From the NCBI RefSeq assembly GCF_000153725.1, contig NZ_DS022276.1:2544089-2608088 (forward strand): 64,000 nucleotides of DNA. Direction: 5' to 3'. The notes under the pieces are model-generated. The model saw nothing but the letters and a program-made list of their open reading frames with translations. It was not told the DNA's origin and ran no database searches. Below are positions 1-7,129 of this stretch, in pieces; position 1 is the first letter of the stretch; every line of letters starts with the position of its first letter. The DNA comes from Salipiger bermudensis HTCC2601. Lineage in GTDB: Bacteria; Pseudomonadota; Alphaproteobacteria; Rhodobacterales; Rhodobacteraceae. Position numbers and translations under genes: made by a program.

Positions 1-1
1 C

Positions 2-574
2 GCCGAGAGCGAGGAGTCACGCCAGCGCCTGCGGCGGATCATCCGGGCAGTGGATGAAAGCTCGCGCTCGGCGGGGCAGTTGCTCGATCACGCCACCGTG
101 GCCTACCGCGCCGAGGACCTGGCGCGTGACCGCATCGACCTTGGCGAGCTGGTGGCGCAGGCCGCCGCCGCGCTCGAGCCGACGGCAACGATGAAGGACA
201 TCGCGTTCCACATCGCCACGTCGCAGGCGCGCGTGGTGGGCGACGCCGTGCTGCTCGAGTCGGCGCTGGGCAACGTGCTCGACAACGCGGTGAAGTACTC
301 GCCCGACGAGACCACCGTGCATATCGCGGTGAGCGCCGAGGAGGGCGTCGCCCGCATCACCGTGACCGACGAGGGGCCGGGGCTTGGCGAGGGGCCGATC
401 GAGACCCTGACCGAGCGCTTCCGGCGCGGCGGCAACACCGAGGGCGTGGTCGGCTCGGGGCTGGGCCTGACCATCGCCGCAGACGTGCTGGCCGCCCATG
501 GCGGGCGGCTCGATCTTCGCAACGCAGCTGAGGGAGGTGGCGCATGCGTGACGCTCGTCTTGCCGGCGGACTGA
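2..574 (+). CDS. sensor histidine kinase, C-terminal part (5' end outside window)
   Basis: The frame is open from the first bases of the window, so only the last 190 residues are seen. These hold the end of the dimerisation helix region and a HATPase_c domain: the N box (NVLDNAVKYSPDE), the G1 box (DEGPGLGE), and the F/G2 region ending in GSGLGLTIA. The phospho-accepting His box must lie before base 1. The protein would phosphorylate a response regulator that is probably encoded upstream. Its stop codon lies 31 bp inside the next gene, which encodes a periplasmic binding protein; this coupling resembles TctE-type kinases that sense with a binding protein. That pairing is inferred. The kinase-domain call itself is secure. 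Confidence 0.9.
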   Translation, partial: AESEESRQRLRRIIRAVDESSRSAGQLLDHATVAYRAEDLARDRIDLGELVAQAAAALEPTATMKDIAFHIATSQARVVGDAVLLESALGNVLDNAVKYSPDETTVHIAVSAEEGVARITVTDEGPGLGEGPIETLTERFRRGGNTEGVVGSGLGLTIAADVLAAHGGRLDLRNAAEGGGACVTLVLPAD

Positions 575-1620
575 GACTGGGTCTGAGGCTGGGCCTGAGG
601 CTTGGGCTGGGTCTCTGTGTGGGGCTCTGGGCGACACTGGCCGCCGCGCTCGAGGTCGAGAACCGCAAGGTCTATCCCGGCACCACCGATCGTACCCTGA
701 GCATCGTCTCGACCGCCGATCTCGAGGTGTTCGAGCCCTACATCCAGCGCTTCCAGCAAAGCCACCCTGAGCTGACCGTCGACTACACGGTGGCCTCCTC
801 GGTCGAGCTCTACCGCGCGATCCGCGACGGCGCCGCGTTCGATCTGGCGATTTCCTCGGCGATGGACCTGCAGCTCAAGCTCGCCAATGACGGCCTTGCC
901 CAGAGCCACCGCTCGGACCGGACCGACGCACTGCCCGACTGGGCCCGCTGGCGCGACCTGATATTCGCCTTCACCGCCGAGCCTGCGGTGGTGGTGATGT
1001 CGTCGCGGGCGCTGGACGGCGCGCCGCCTCCGGCCACGCGACAGGAGCTCATCACCCTGCTGCGCGACAACCCCGAGCGCTTCCGCAATGCCATCGGCAC
1101 CTATGACGTGCGTGACAGCGGTCTGGGCTACCTGTTTGCCACGCAGGAGGCGCGCTCGACCGATGCCTACTGGCGGCTCAGCGAAATCATGGGGCGGCTC
1201 TCGCCCGAGCTTTATTGCTGCTCGGGGCAGATGGTCGACGCGGTGATCAGCGGCCGCCTCAGCCTCGCCTACAACGTGCTGGGCAGCTATGCCGCGCAGC
1301 GCATGGCGCAGGAGGACAGGCGCGATATCGAGATCGTGCAGATGCAGGATTTTGCCAACCTGATGCTGCGGACGGCGATCATCCCGGCCACGGCAACGCA
1401 AACCACGGCGGCGGGCGCGCTGATCGACATGCTGCTCGAGCTGGGCCTGCGCGAGACGCCGGGCGACTGGCCGCTGCCGCCGCTGAGCCAGGGCACGTCG
1501 GATTTCGGGCCGATCCGGCTTGGCCCGGCGCTGATGGTCTATCTCGATCCGTTCAACCGGCGCGCCTTTCTGGCAGAGTGGGAGAACGCGCTCGTGCAGG
1601 ACATCGTGATCGAGCCCTGA
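544..1620 (+). CDS. periplasmic extracellular solute-binding protein (Fe3+/AfuA-like fold)
   Basis: This is a 358-residue protein with an unusual signal peptide in which a Leu-Arg-Leu-Gly unit is repeated (residues about 10-24) before a WATLAAA cleavage region. The mature part begins with TLSIVSTADLEVFEPYIQRF, typical of type 2 periplasmic binding proteins of the iron/thiamine/2-aminoethylphosphonate group. The gene starts inside the upstream kinase gene. No ABC permease or ATPase follows, so the protein may serve as a ligand-sensing partner of the kinase rather than as a transporter subunit. That role is an inference from context; the ligand cannot be read from the sequence. Confidence 0.8.
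   Translation: MRDARLAGGLRLGLRLGLRLGLGLCVGLWATLAAALEVENRKVYPGTTDRTLSIVSTADLEVFEPYIQRFQQSHPELTVDYTVASSVELYRAIRDGAAFDLAISSAMDLQLKLANDGLAQSHRSDRTDALPDWARWRDLIFAFTAEPAVVVMSSRALDGAPPPATRQELITLLRDNPERFRNAIGTYDVRDSGLGYLFATQEARSTDAYWRLSEIMGRLSPELYCCSGQMVDAVISGRLSLAYNVLGSYAAQRMAQEDRRDIEIVQMQDFANLMLRTAIIPATATQTTAAGALIDMLLELGLRETPGDWPLPPLSQGTSDFGPIRLGPALMVYLDPFNRRAFLAEWENALVQDIVIEP
571..618 (+). repeat. four-copy 12-bp degenerate tandem repeat in a signal peptide
   Basis: Four consecutive 12-bp units (571-582, 583-594, 595-606, 607-618) share the pattern CTGAGGCTGGGC with a few changes. They encode the Leu/Gly/Arg-rich hydrophobic core of the binding-protein signal peptide. The first unit also contains the stop codon of the upstream kinase gene. 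Confidence 0.8.
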
Positions 1621-1801
1621 CGCGCGGCGGAGGCACCCCGGCAAAGCCGCCACACCTGCCGATAAAGTGACGCCTGGTCAACCGGCGCATCGACAGGATG
1701 TGCCTCGGTCGCTAAACTTAAGCGCGACTTGAGAAGCGCTCGTGCGCCCTAAAGCGAGGCTCCTCCGGCCACTCGGACGATGTCAGGCAAGGGAGGGAAC
1801 G

Positions 1802-2776
1802 ATGCAAATGTCAGACTTTCAACGAGGGGCCCCGGCGGTCCTGAAGGGCGCGGCTCTCGGCGTCGCTCTCGGGCTTGCCAGTGGCGGCGCGGCTTTCGCG
1901 GCCGAGGGCGCGGCGGGCTTCTACCTGCTCGGCTCCAAGGGGCCCTTTGCCGGGGTGTTGCCGGCACCGGGCACCTATATCAACAATGACCTCTACCATT
2001 ACACCGGCTCGGCCTCGGCGGGGCGTGACCTCTCGTTCGGAGGCGAGATCATCGCCGATGTCGAGGCCACCGCCTGGATCGACGTGTTCACCGGCATGTG
2101 GGTGCTGCCCGATGAGGTGCTGGGTGGCAATCTGGCGCTGACGGTCTCGCTGCCCTTCGGCAGCAAGGCAATCGACGCGAGGGCCGCGCTGGACGGCGGC
2201 GGACTCGGGGCCTCGCTGGACGATGATATCTTCACGATGGGGGACCCGGTTCTGGGTGCGACGCTTGGCTGGCACGACGGCAACCTGCACTGGACGACCG
2301 GGGCCATGCTCAACGTCCCGATCGGCGATTACCACGAGGGGGACATCGCCAACGTCGCCTTCAACCGCTGGGGTCTCGATCTCAACGGCGCTTTGACATG
2401 GTTCGACCCGGCCAGCGGCTGGGAGGTTTCGGGCGCGGCGGGTTTCACCTTCAACGGCGAAAACCCCGAGACCGACTACAACACCGGCACCGAGTTCCAC
2501 TTCGAGGGCGCGGTGACCAAGACCTTCTCGCCATCCTTCTCGGCCGGCCTCGTGGGCTACTACTACGAGCAGATCACCGGCGACAGCGGCGACGGCGCGA
2601 ACCTCGGCGACTTCAAGGGGCAGGTGAGCGCGCTTGGCGCGACCTTCGGCTACAATTTCCAGATGGGAGACACGCCGGTTTCGATGCGGGTCAAGGTGTT
2701 CGAGGAGTTCGACGCAAGGAACCGCCTCGAGGGCACGGCGGCCTACGTGACCTTCACCGTCCCGGTCGGCGGCTGA
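1802..2776 (+). CDS. SphA-like outer-membrane transporter (phenol meta-pathway MetA-like family)
   Basis: The protein has 324 residues. I chose the ATG at 1802, which follows a strong GGGAGGG ribosome site, rather than the longer frame from 1742. A hydrophobic signal ends at AFAAEG. The rest is rich in alternating Gly/aromatic beta-strand segments and ends in a strand-like tail (AAYVTFTVPVGG), as expected for an outer-membrane barrel of the SphA/MetA-pathway group. Such proteins are usually annotated as putative transporters of hydrophobic or aromatic compounds, and the substrate is unknown. The gene stands alone, with a 181-bp upstream gap and a hairpin downstream. Confidence 0.7.
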   Translation: MQMSDFQRGAPAVLKGAALGVALGLASGGAAFAAEGAAGFYLLGSKGPFAGVLPAPGTYINNDLYHYTGSASAGRDLSFGGEIIADVEATAWIDVFTGMWVLPDEVLGGNLALTVSLPFGSKAIDARAALDGGGLGASLDDDIFTMGDPVLGATLGWHDGNLHWTTGAMLNVPIGDYHEGDIANVAFNRWGLDLNGALTWFDPASGWEVSGAAGFTFNGENPETDYNTGTEFHFEGAVTKTFSPSFSAGLVGYYYEQITGDSGDGANLGDFKGQVSALGATFGYNFQMGDTPVSMRVKVFEEFDARNRLEGTAAYVTFTVPVGG

Positions 2777-2783
2777 CCTGTCG

Positions 2784-2807
2784 GGGGGGCGCTTTCGGGC
2801 GCCCCCC
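2784..2807. terminator. GC hairpin between convergent genes
   Basis: A 9-bp perfect stem (GGGGGGCGC at 2784-2792, its complement at 2799-2807) with a 6-base loop lies between the convergent SphA-like and CoA-lyase genes. It has no clear T-tract, so it is a possible bidirectional terminator. Confidence 0.6.
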
Positions 2808-2840
2808 GGTCTTCTGGCGCAACCTTGTGCCGCCTAGCGC

Positions 2841-3641
2841 CTAGGCTGCCTCGACCTGCGCGAGGATACCTTTCGCGCGCAGCCGCACCGGGGCGTCGAC
2901 CATGGCACCATCCACCGAGACCGCGCCGTCCCCCGAGGCCATCACCCGGCGGGCCCAGTCGATCTCTGCCTCGGAGGGCAGGAAGGCGCGGCGCACCTCG
3001 GGGATCTGCACCGGGTGGATGCAGAGCTTGCCGGTCAGTCCCAAGGCACGGGCATGCACCGTGTCCTCGTAGGTTTCCGACAGGTCGTCGAGCCGCGCGG
3101 TCACCCCGTCGACAGGCGCGGCGATGCCGGCGAGGCGCGAGGCGAGCACCAGCTCGGAGCGCGCCGGCAGCAGCACCTCGCGCAGGTGCTCGCAGCCGAG
3201 ATCGGCGCAGTAGTCGATCGAGCCAAAGACCAGACGGCAGACCCCGGGCAGGGCGGCTATGGCGCGGCACTGGCCAAGGCCCAGCCCGCTTTCGATCAGC
3301 GCCATCACCGGTGTGGCCTCGCCAAGCACCTCGCTCACAGCGGCGACGCTGGTCGGATCCTCGGCCTTGGGCAGGATCACGGCGCTCAGGTTCAGGCCGC
3401 GCAGCGCGGCGAGGTCATCCTCGTGCCAAGGCGTGCCGGTGGCATTGATCCGCACCAGCACCGGCAGGTCGGTGAAATCGCTGCGCAGCGACGTGCGGGC
3501 GGCCTCTTTGCGGTCGTGGGCGACGGCATCCTCGAGATCGAGGATCACCGCATCGGCCCCCGAGGCCGCGGCCTTCTCGAAGCGGTCGGGCCGGTCGGCA
3601 GGAACGAAGAGCGGGGTCCGGAGGGTCTCGGGGCTCACCAT
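2841..3641 (-). CDS. HpcH/HpaI (CitE-like) CoA-ester lyase
   Basis: This 266-residue TIM-barrel enzyme cleaves beta-hydroxyacyl-CoA esters such as malyl-, methylmalyl- or citramalyl-CoA. The family motifs are present in order: LFVPADRPDRFEKAAASGAD near the N terminus, ILDLEDAV (metal-binding acid), ALIESGLGL, LVFGSIDYCADLGC and KLCIHPVQI. It is the last gene of the operon 6734 to 2841 and overlaps the hydratase gene upstream by a few bases. With a mesaconyl-C4-CoA-hydratase-like protein and a class III CoA-transferase as neighbours, citramalyl-CoA cleavage to acetyl-CoA and pyruvate is a good guess, but the substrate is inferred. Confidence 0.88.
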   Translation of the reverse strand: MVSPETLRTPLFVPADRPDRFEKAAASGADAVILDLEDAVAHDRKEAARTSLRSDFTDLPVLVRINATGTPWHEDDLAALRGLNLSAVILPKAEDPTSVAAVSEVLGEATPVMALIESGLGLGQCRAIAALPGVCRLVFGSIDYCADLGCEHLREVLLPARSELVLASRLAGIAAPVDGVTARLDDLSETYEDTVHARALGLTGKLCIHPVQIPEVRRAFLPSEAEIDWARRVMASGDGAVSVDGAMVDAPVRLRAKGILAQVEAA

Positions 3642-4471
3642 TGCGCGCTCGCCTCCATCGCCACGGGGCCGCCGGGTGCGGCGCTCCAGAGTGTCATCTC
3701 GCCGTCCTCCTCGGTGGCGTGCAGCAACAGCGGGCTGCCGGAAAATGCCGGTGACAGGCCACGGAAGCGGAAGCGCGCGGGCGCCGCGCCGCGCAGATCG
3801 GTGGCGTATTGCACCAGCAGGGCAGCCTGAAGCGGCCCGTGCACCACGAGACCGGGATAGCCTTCCACACCCGTCACGTAGGGCAGGTCGTAGTGGATGC
3901 GGTGGCTGTTGAAGGTCAGTGCCGAGTAGCGGAACAGCAGCTCCGGCGAAGGATAGACCTCGCGCCGAGACGTGCCTTCGGGGGCGGGCGCCGGTGCTGT
4001 CGGCGTGGCACCGGCGGCGGGTGCGTCGCGATAGACGATGTCCTGCCGTTCGCTCAGCACGGCGCGCCCGTCGGCGGAGAAGTCATGCGTGACGGTGACG
4101 AAGCACAGCGTGCCGCTGCGGCCCTGCTTGATGCGCACGTCGTCGATCACCGAGTTGCGGGTGACGATCTCGCCGACACGCGGGGCACTGTGAAAGGCGA
4201 TCTCGCCACCGGCCCACATGCGCCGGGGCAGGGTGACGGGGGGCAGGAAGCCGCCGCGATGCGGGTGCCCGTCAGGGCCGAGCTCCGAGGTCGCGGCCAC
4301 CGGGTGGCAGAGCGCGTGATGCAGCAGGAGCGGTGCCTCGGCGCCCGGGCCGCTCTCGCCGTCGCGGTCGAACGTGGCGAGGAAGCGCTCTGTGAGCACC
4401 GGGGTCAGCAGCTCGGAGGCGCTCTCCTCGCGGCCGATCCACCCCTTGAGATGGTCGAGGGTCATGTCCAT
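3635..4471 (-). CDS. MaoC/FAS1-like hydratase, mesaconyl-C4-CoA hydratase type
   Basis: The protein has 278 residues from the ATG at 4471; a GTG one codon earlier is also possible. It has two hot-dog halves. The C-terminal half carries LLFRYSALTFNSHRIHYD followed by GYPGLVVHGPLQA, the motif seen in mesaconyl-C4-CoA hydratase and HTD2-type hydratases. Its start overlaps the stop of the CoA-transferase gene (TGATG), and its stop overlaps the lyase start, so the genes are translationally coupled. In the 3-hydroxypropionate cycle the homologous enzyme makes citramalyl-CoA, the substrate of a lyase like the one next door. The exact substrate here is inferred from that parallel. Confidence 0.82.
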   Translation of the reverse strand: MDMTLDHLKGWIGREESASELLTPVLTERFLATFDRDGESGPGAEAPLLLHHALCHPVAATSELGPDGHPHRGGFLPPVTLPRRMWAGGEIAFHSAPRVGEIVTRNSVIDDVRIKQGRSGTLCFVTVTHDFSADGRAVLSERQDIVYRDAPAAGATPTAPAPAPEGTSRREVYPSPELLFRYSALTFNSHRIHYDLPYVTGVEGYPGLVVHGPLQAALLVQYATDLRGAAPARFRFRGLSPAFSGSPLLLHATEEDGEMTLWSAAPGGPVAMEASAQW

Positions 4472-5571
4472 CACACCACCTCTTCGAGCGGGGCGAGCCG
4501 GGGCACCGGGCCGAAGCGCGGGGTTTCGCCCTCCCAGACCGGGGCCGGAGCGGGGTAGGCGACCGGGCCGTTCGGGGTGTCGACGGTGATGCGCCGCAGG
4601 TGGGGGTGGCCCGAGAGCCCCTCCATGTCGTTGACCCGCGCCAGGGCCACGTCGGCGCGGAGCAGCGCGTCCTCTGCATCATCGGCGGAAAGTGCCGCGA
4701 AGCGGGCGGCGAGCACGGCATCGGTCTCGGCCCGGTTGGCAACCCGCGCCACGTTGGTGGCGAAGCGCGGATCGGTGGCGAGGCCGGGCAGGCCGAGGAA
4801 CACGTCGCAGAGCTTCTTCCACTCCCGGTCGCTCTGGATCGAGAGCAGGATCTGCGTGCCGTCCTTCGCGGTGAAGACACCGTAGGGCGCGATCGAGGGA
4901 TGTGCGAGGCCAACCCGTTCGGGGCTCTTGCCGCCCTCGTGGTTCAGCAGCGGTACGGTGAGCCAGTCGGCCATGACGTCGAACATCGAGATCGAGATGT
5001 TGGCGCCCTTGCCGGTCACGCCGCGCCGGATCAGCGCCTCGAGGATCGCCGTCTGCGCCGTGGCGCCGGTGGCGATGTCGACGATCGAGATGCCGACGCG
5101 GGCCGGCTCGGAGGGCCCCCCGGTGATCGAGCAGAGCCCGGATTCCGCCTGCACCAGAAGGTCATAGGCCTTTCGGTCGGCCATCGGGCCACCCTCGCCA
5201 TAGCCCGAGATCGAGCAGGTGATGAGGCGCGGGAACTCGCGCGTCAGCCGCTCGAACGGAAAGCCGAGCCGGGCCAGCGCGCCGCGCTTGAGGTTCTGCA
5301 CAAGCACGTCGCTTTCGCCGAGCAGGCGCGCCAGCTCTTCGCGGCCCTGCTCGGACATGAGGTCGAGCGTGCGCGACTGCTTGCCCCGGTTGAGCCAGAC
5401 GAAATAGCTCGACTGGCCGTTCGCCACCGCGTCGTAGCCGCGGGCGAAATCGCCCTCGGGGCGTTCGATTTTGATCACCTCGGCACCGGCATCGGCCAGC
5501 CGCGAGGTGCAGAAGGGGGCGGCCACCGCCTGTTCGATGGACACCACCCTCACGCCGTCGAGCGGGCGCAT
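4471..5571 (-). CDS. class III (CaiB/BaiF) acyl-CoA transferase
   Basis: This is a 366-residue family III CoA-transferase. The N terminus (RPLDGVRVVSIEQAVAAPFCTSRLADAGAEV) and IKIERPEGDFARGYD are typical, and the likely catalytic aspartate is D165 in GISIVDIATG. Members move CoA between carboxylic acids; mesaconyl-CoA C1-C4 transferase belongs to this family, and so do succinyl-CoA-dependent enzymes. It sits between the acyl-CoA dehydrogenase and the hydratase with 1-base overlaps on both sides. The family is clear. An intramolecular mesaconyl-CoA transferase or a succinyl-CoA transferase role is a hypothesis based on the neighbours. Confidence 0.9.
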   Translation of the reverse strand: MRPLDGVRVVSIEQAVAAPFCTSRLADAGAEVIKIERPEGDFARGYDAVANGQSSYFVWLNRGKQSRTLDLMSEQGREELARLLGESDVLVQNLKRGALARLGFPFERLTREFPRLITCSISGYGEGGPMADRKAYDLLVQAESGLCSITGGPSEPARVGISIVDIATGATAQTAILEALIRRGVTGKGANISISMFDVMADWLTVPLLNHEGGKSPERVGLAHPSIAPYGVFTAKDGTQILLSIQSDREWKKLCDVFLGLPGLATDPRFATNVARVANRAETDAVLAARFAALSADDAEDALLRADVALARVNDMEGLSGHPHLRRITVDTPNGPVAYPAPAPVWEGETPRFGPVPRLAPLEEVV

Positions 5572-6734
5572 CAGAACGACCTCGGCAGGCCCAGCACGTG
5601 CTCGGCGACGTAGGACAGGATCAGGTTGGTCGAGATCGGCGCCACCTGGTAGAGCCGGGTCTCACGGAACTTGCGCTCGACATCGTACTCGCAGGCGAAG
5701 CCGAAGCCGCCGTGGAACTGCAGGCACGAGTTGGCGGCCTCCCACGAGGCCTTGGCGGCGAGGTATTTCGCCATGTTGGCCTCGGCGCCGCAGGGCTGGC
5801 CGGCATCGTAGAGGCGGCTGGCCTTGCGGCACATCAGGTTGGCAGCCTCGACCTCGATATAGGCCTCGGCGATGGGGAACTGAACGCCCTGGTTCTGGCC
5901 GATGGCGCGGCCGAAAACGTTGCGCTCGCTGACGTAATTCACCACGCGATCGGTGAACCAGTAGCCGTCGCCGATGCACTCGGCGGCGATCAGCGTGCGC
6001 TCGGCGTTGAGCCCGGTGAGGATGTACTTGAAGCCCTTGCCCTCCTCGCCGATCAGGTTCTCCTCGGGGATCTCGAGATTGTCGAAGAACAGCTCGTTGG
6101 TCTCGTGATTGACCATGTTGGGGATCGGCCGGACGGTCATGCCCGACTGCATCGCCTCCTTGATGTCCACGAGAAAGATCGACAGCCCCTCGGATTTCTT
6201 CTTCACCTCGGAGAGGGGCGTGGTGCGGGCGAGCAGGATCATCAGATCCGAGTGCTGCACCCGGCTGATCCAGACCTTCTGGCCATTGATGACGTACTTG
6301 TCACCCTTCTTGACGGCAGTGGTCTTGAGCTGGGTGGTGTCGGTGCCGGTGGTGGGCTCGGTCACGCCCATCGACTGCAGTCGCAGCTCTCCGCTGGCGA
6401 GCTTGGGCAGGATGCGCTGGCGCTGCTCCTCCGAGCCGTGCCGGACCAGCGTGTTCATGTTGTACATCTGGCCGTGGCAGGCGCCGGAATTGCCGCCGGC
6501 GCGGTTGATCTCTTCCATGATCACCGCCGCCTCGGTCAGCCCGAGCCCCGAGCCGCCGTATTCCTCGGGGATCAGCGCCGCCATCCAGCCCGCCTTGGTG
6601 AGCGCGTCGACAAAGGCCTCGGGATAGGCGCGGTCTTCGTCGATCTTGCGGTGATACTCGTCCGGGAAATCGGCGCAGAGCGCGCGGACGGCATCGCGGA
6701 TGTCTTGGAATTCGTCGCTGTCTTGGTCGTACAC
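5571..6734 (-). CDS. acyl-CoA dehydrogenase with helix-G type catalytic glutamate
   Basis: This 387-residue flavoenzyme starts at a GTG preceded by GGAGGAG. It has the usual motifs GVTEPTTGTD (FAD/substrate region), NGQKVWIS and a C-terminal LQFHGGFGFACEYDVERKFRE. The usual C-terminal catalytic Glu (EGT/EGTS) is missing: LYQVAPISTN stands there. A glutamate in LNAERTL (E245) matches the position of the catalytic base of isovaleryl-CoA dehydrogenase, so a branched substrate is plausible. First gene of the operon with the CoA-transferase, hydratase and lyase. Oxidation of a methylsuccinyl-type CoA ester would fit that set, but this is an inference. Confidence 0.88.
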   Translation of the reverse strand: MYDQDSDEFQDIRDAVRALCADFPDEYHRKIDEDRAYPEAFVDALTKAGWMAALIPEEYGGSGLGLTEAAVIMEEINRAGGNSGACHGQMYNMNTLVRHGSEEQRQRILPKLASGELRLQSMGVTEPTTGTDTTQLKTTAVKKGDKYVINGQKVWISRVQHSDLMILLARTTPLSEVKKKSEGLSIFLVDIKEAMQSGMTVRPIPNMVNHETNELFFDNLEIPEENLIGEEGKGFKYILTGLNAERTLIAAECIGDGYWFTDRVVNYVSERNVFGRAIGQNQGVQFPIAEAYIEVEAANLMCRKASRLYDAGQPCGAEANMAKYLAAKASWEAANSCLQFHGGFGFACEYDVERKFRETRLYQVAPISTNLILSYVAEHVLGLPRSF

Positions 6735-6805
6735 GTGGGTCTCCTCCCGGTCTTTCGGGGATCATCCGACGCGGCGAGTCATAATTCAAATATCTAGGTG
6801 GTCTT

Positions 6806-6821
6806 TCAGAAATGCTTCTGA
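6806..6821. promoter_or_regulatory. candidate operator TCAGAA-N4-TTCTGA upstream of the dehydrogenase operon
   Basis: A perfect 6+6 dyad lies about 70 bp upstream of the GTG at 6734, in the only AT-rich part of the gap. The half-sites resemble the CAGAA-N3-TTCTG dyad in the IclR/acyl-CoA dehydrogenase intergenic region (8899-8911), so both may be bound by the IclR protein. This is inference only. Confidence 0.4.
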
Positions 6822-6902
6822 GGTATGGGTGAGTATGGTCTGTCGACTCCGTTTGGCTGTGCGATGCTCGAGCAAAGCGTTCGCGCGGAATTAAGCCCGC
6901 AG

Positions 6903-7050
6903 GGCGCCGCGCCATCGCCGGCCCGCGCCATCGGGCTGGCGATTTGGTGACGCCGGCGCTGCGTTTAGAGGTCCTTCGGATTTGGCCGGGATAAATCGCA
7001 AGGCTCGAAAGGAAGATCGCCATCCCGCGGACCGGCGATGGCGCGGCGCC
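6903..7050. repeat. 19-bp perfect inverted repeat with arms 110 bp apart
   Basis: The left arm at 6903-6921 (GGCGCCGCGCCATCGCCGG) is repeated as its exact reverse complement at 7032-7050. After one mismatch a further 5 bp also match. The arms flank about 110 bp of non-coding DNA. No transposase or target duplication is visible. Confidence 0.75.
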
Positions 7051-7070
7051 GAGCCGACGGACGAACAATC

Positions 7071-7094
7071 GCGCCCGCAGTCTCCTGCGGGCGC
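7071..7094 (-). terminator. terminator hairpin after the SDR gene
   Basis: A perfect 10-bp stem (GCGCCCGCAG at 7071-7080, complement at 7085-7094) with a TCTC loop lies about 35 bp after the SDR stop codon. On the minus strand it is followed by a modestly T-rich run (GATTGTTCG). Confidence 0.65.
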
Positions 7095-7129
7095 GTCTCG
7101 ATCATCTAAGGCCGTGGAAGGTTGTGGCC

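Larger units (their letters stand above)
6735..7129. other. 395-bp intergenic region with dyads and no gene
   Basis: This gap precedes the acyl-CoA dehydrogenase operon and follows the SDR gene (both minus strand). It holds a terminator hairpin at 7071-7094, a 19-bp perfect inverted repeat at 6903-6921 and 7032-7050, and an AT-rich stretch with a TCAGAA/TTCTGA dyad at 6806-6821 that probably belongs to the operon promoter. I see no convincing coding sequence. Confidence 0.6.

Noticed and set aside
103..1653. Open frame of 516 codons on the minus strand
   Set aside because: It overlaps the kinase and binding-protein genes on the other strand and contains no domain motif.
6903..7050. Insertion sequence or MITE
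   Set aside because: The 19-bp inverted repeat is suggestive, but no target duplication or transposase is visible, so it is listed as a repeat only.
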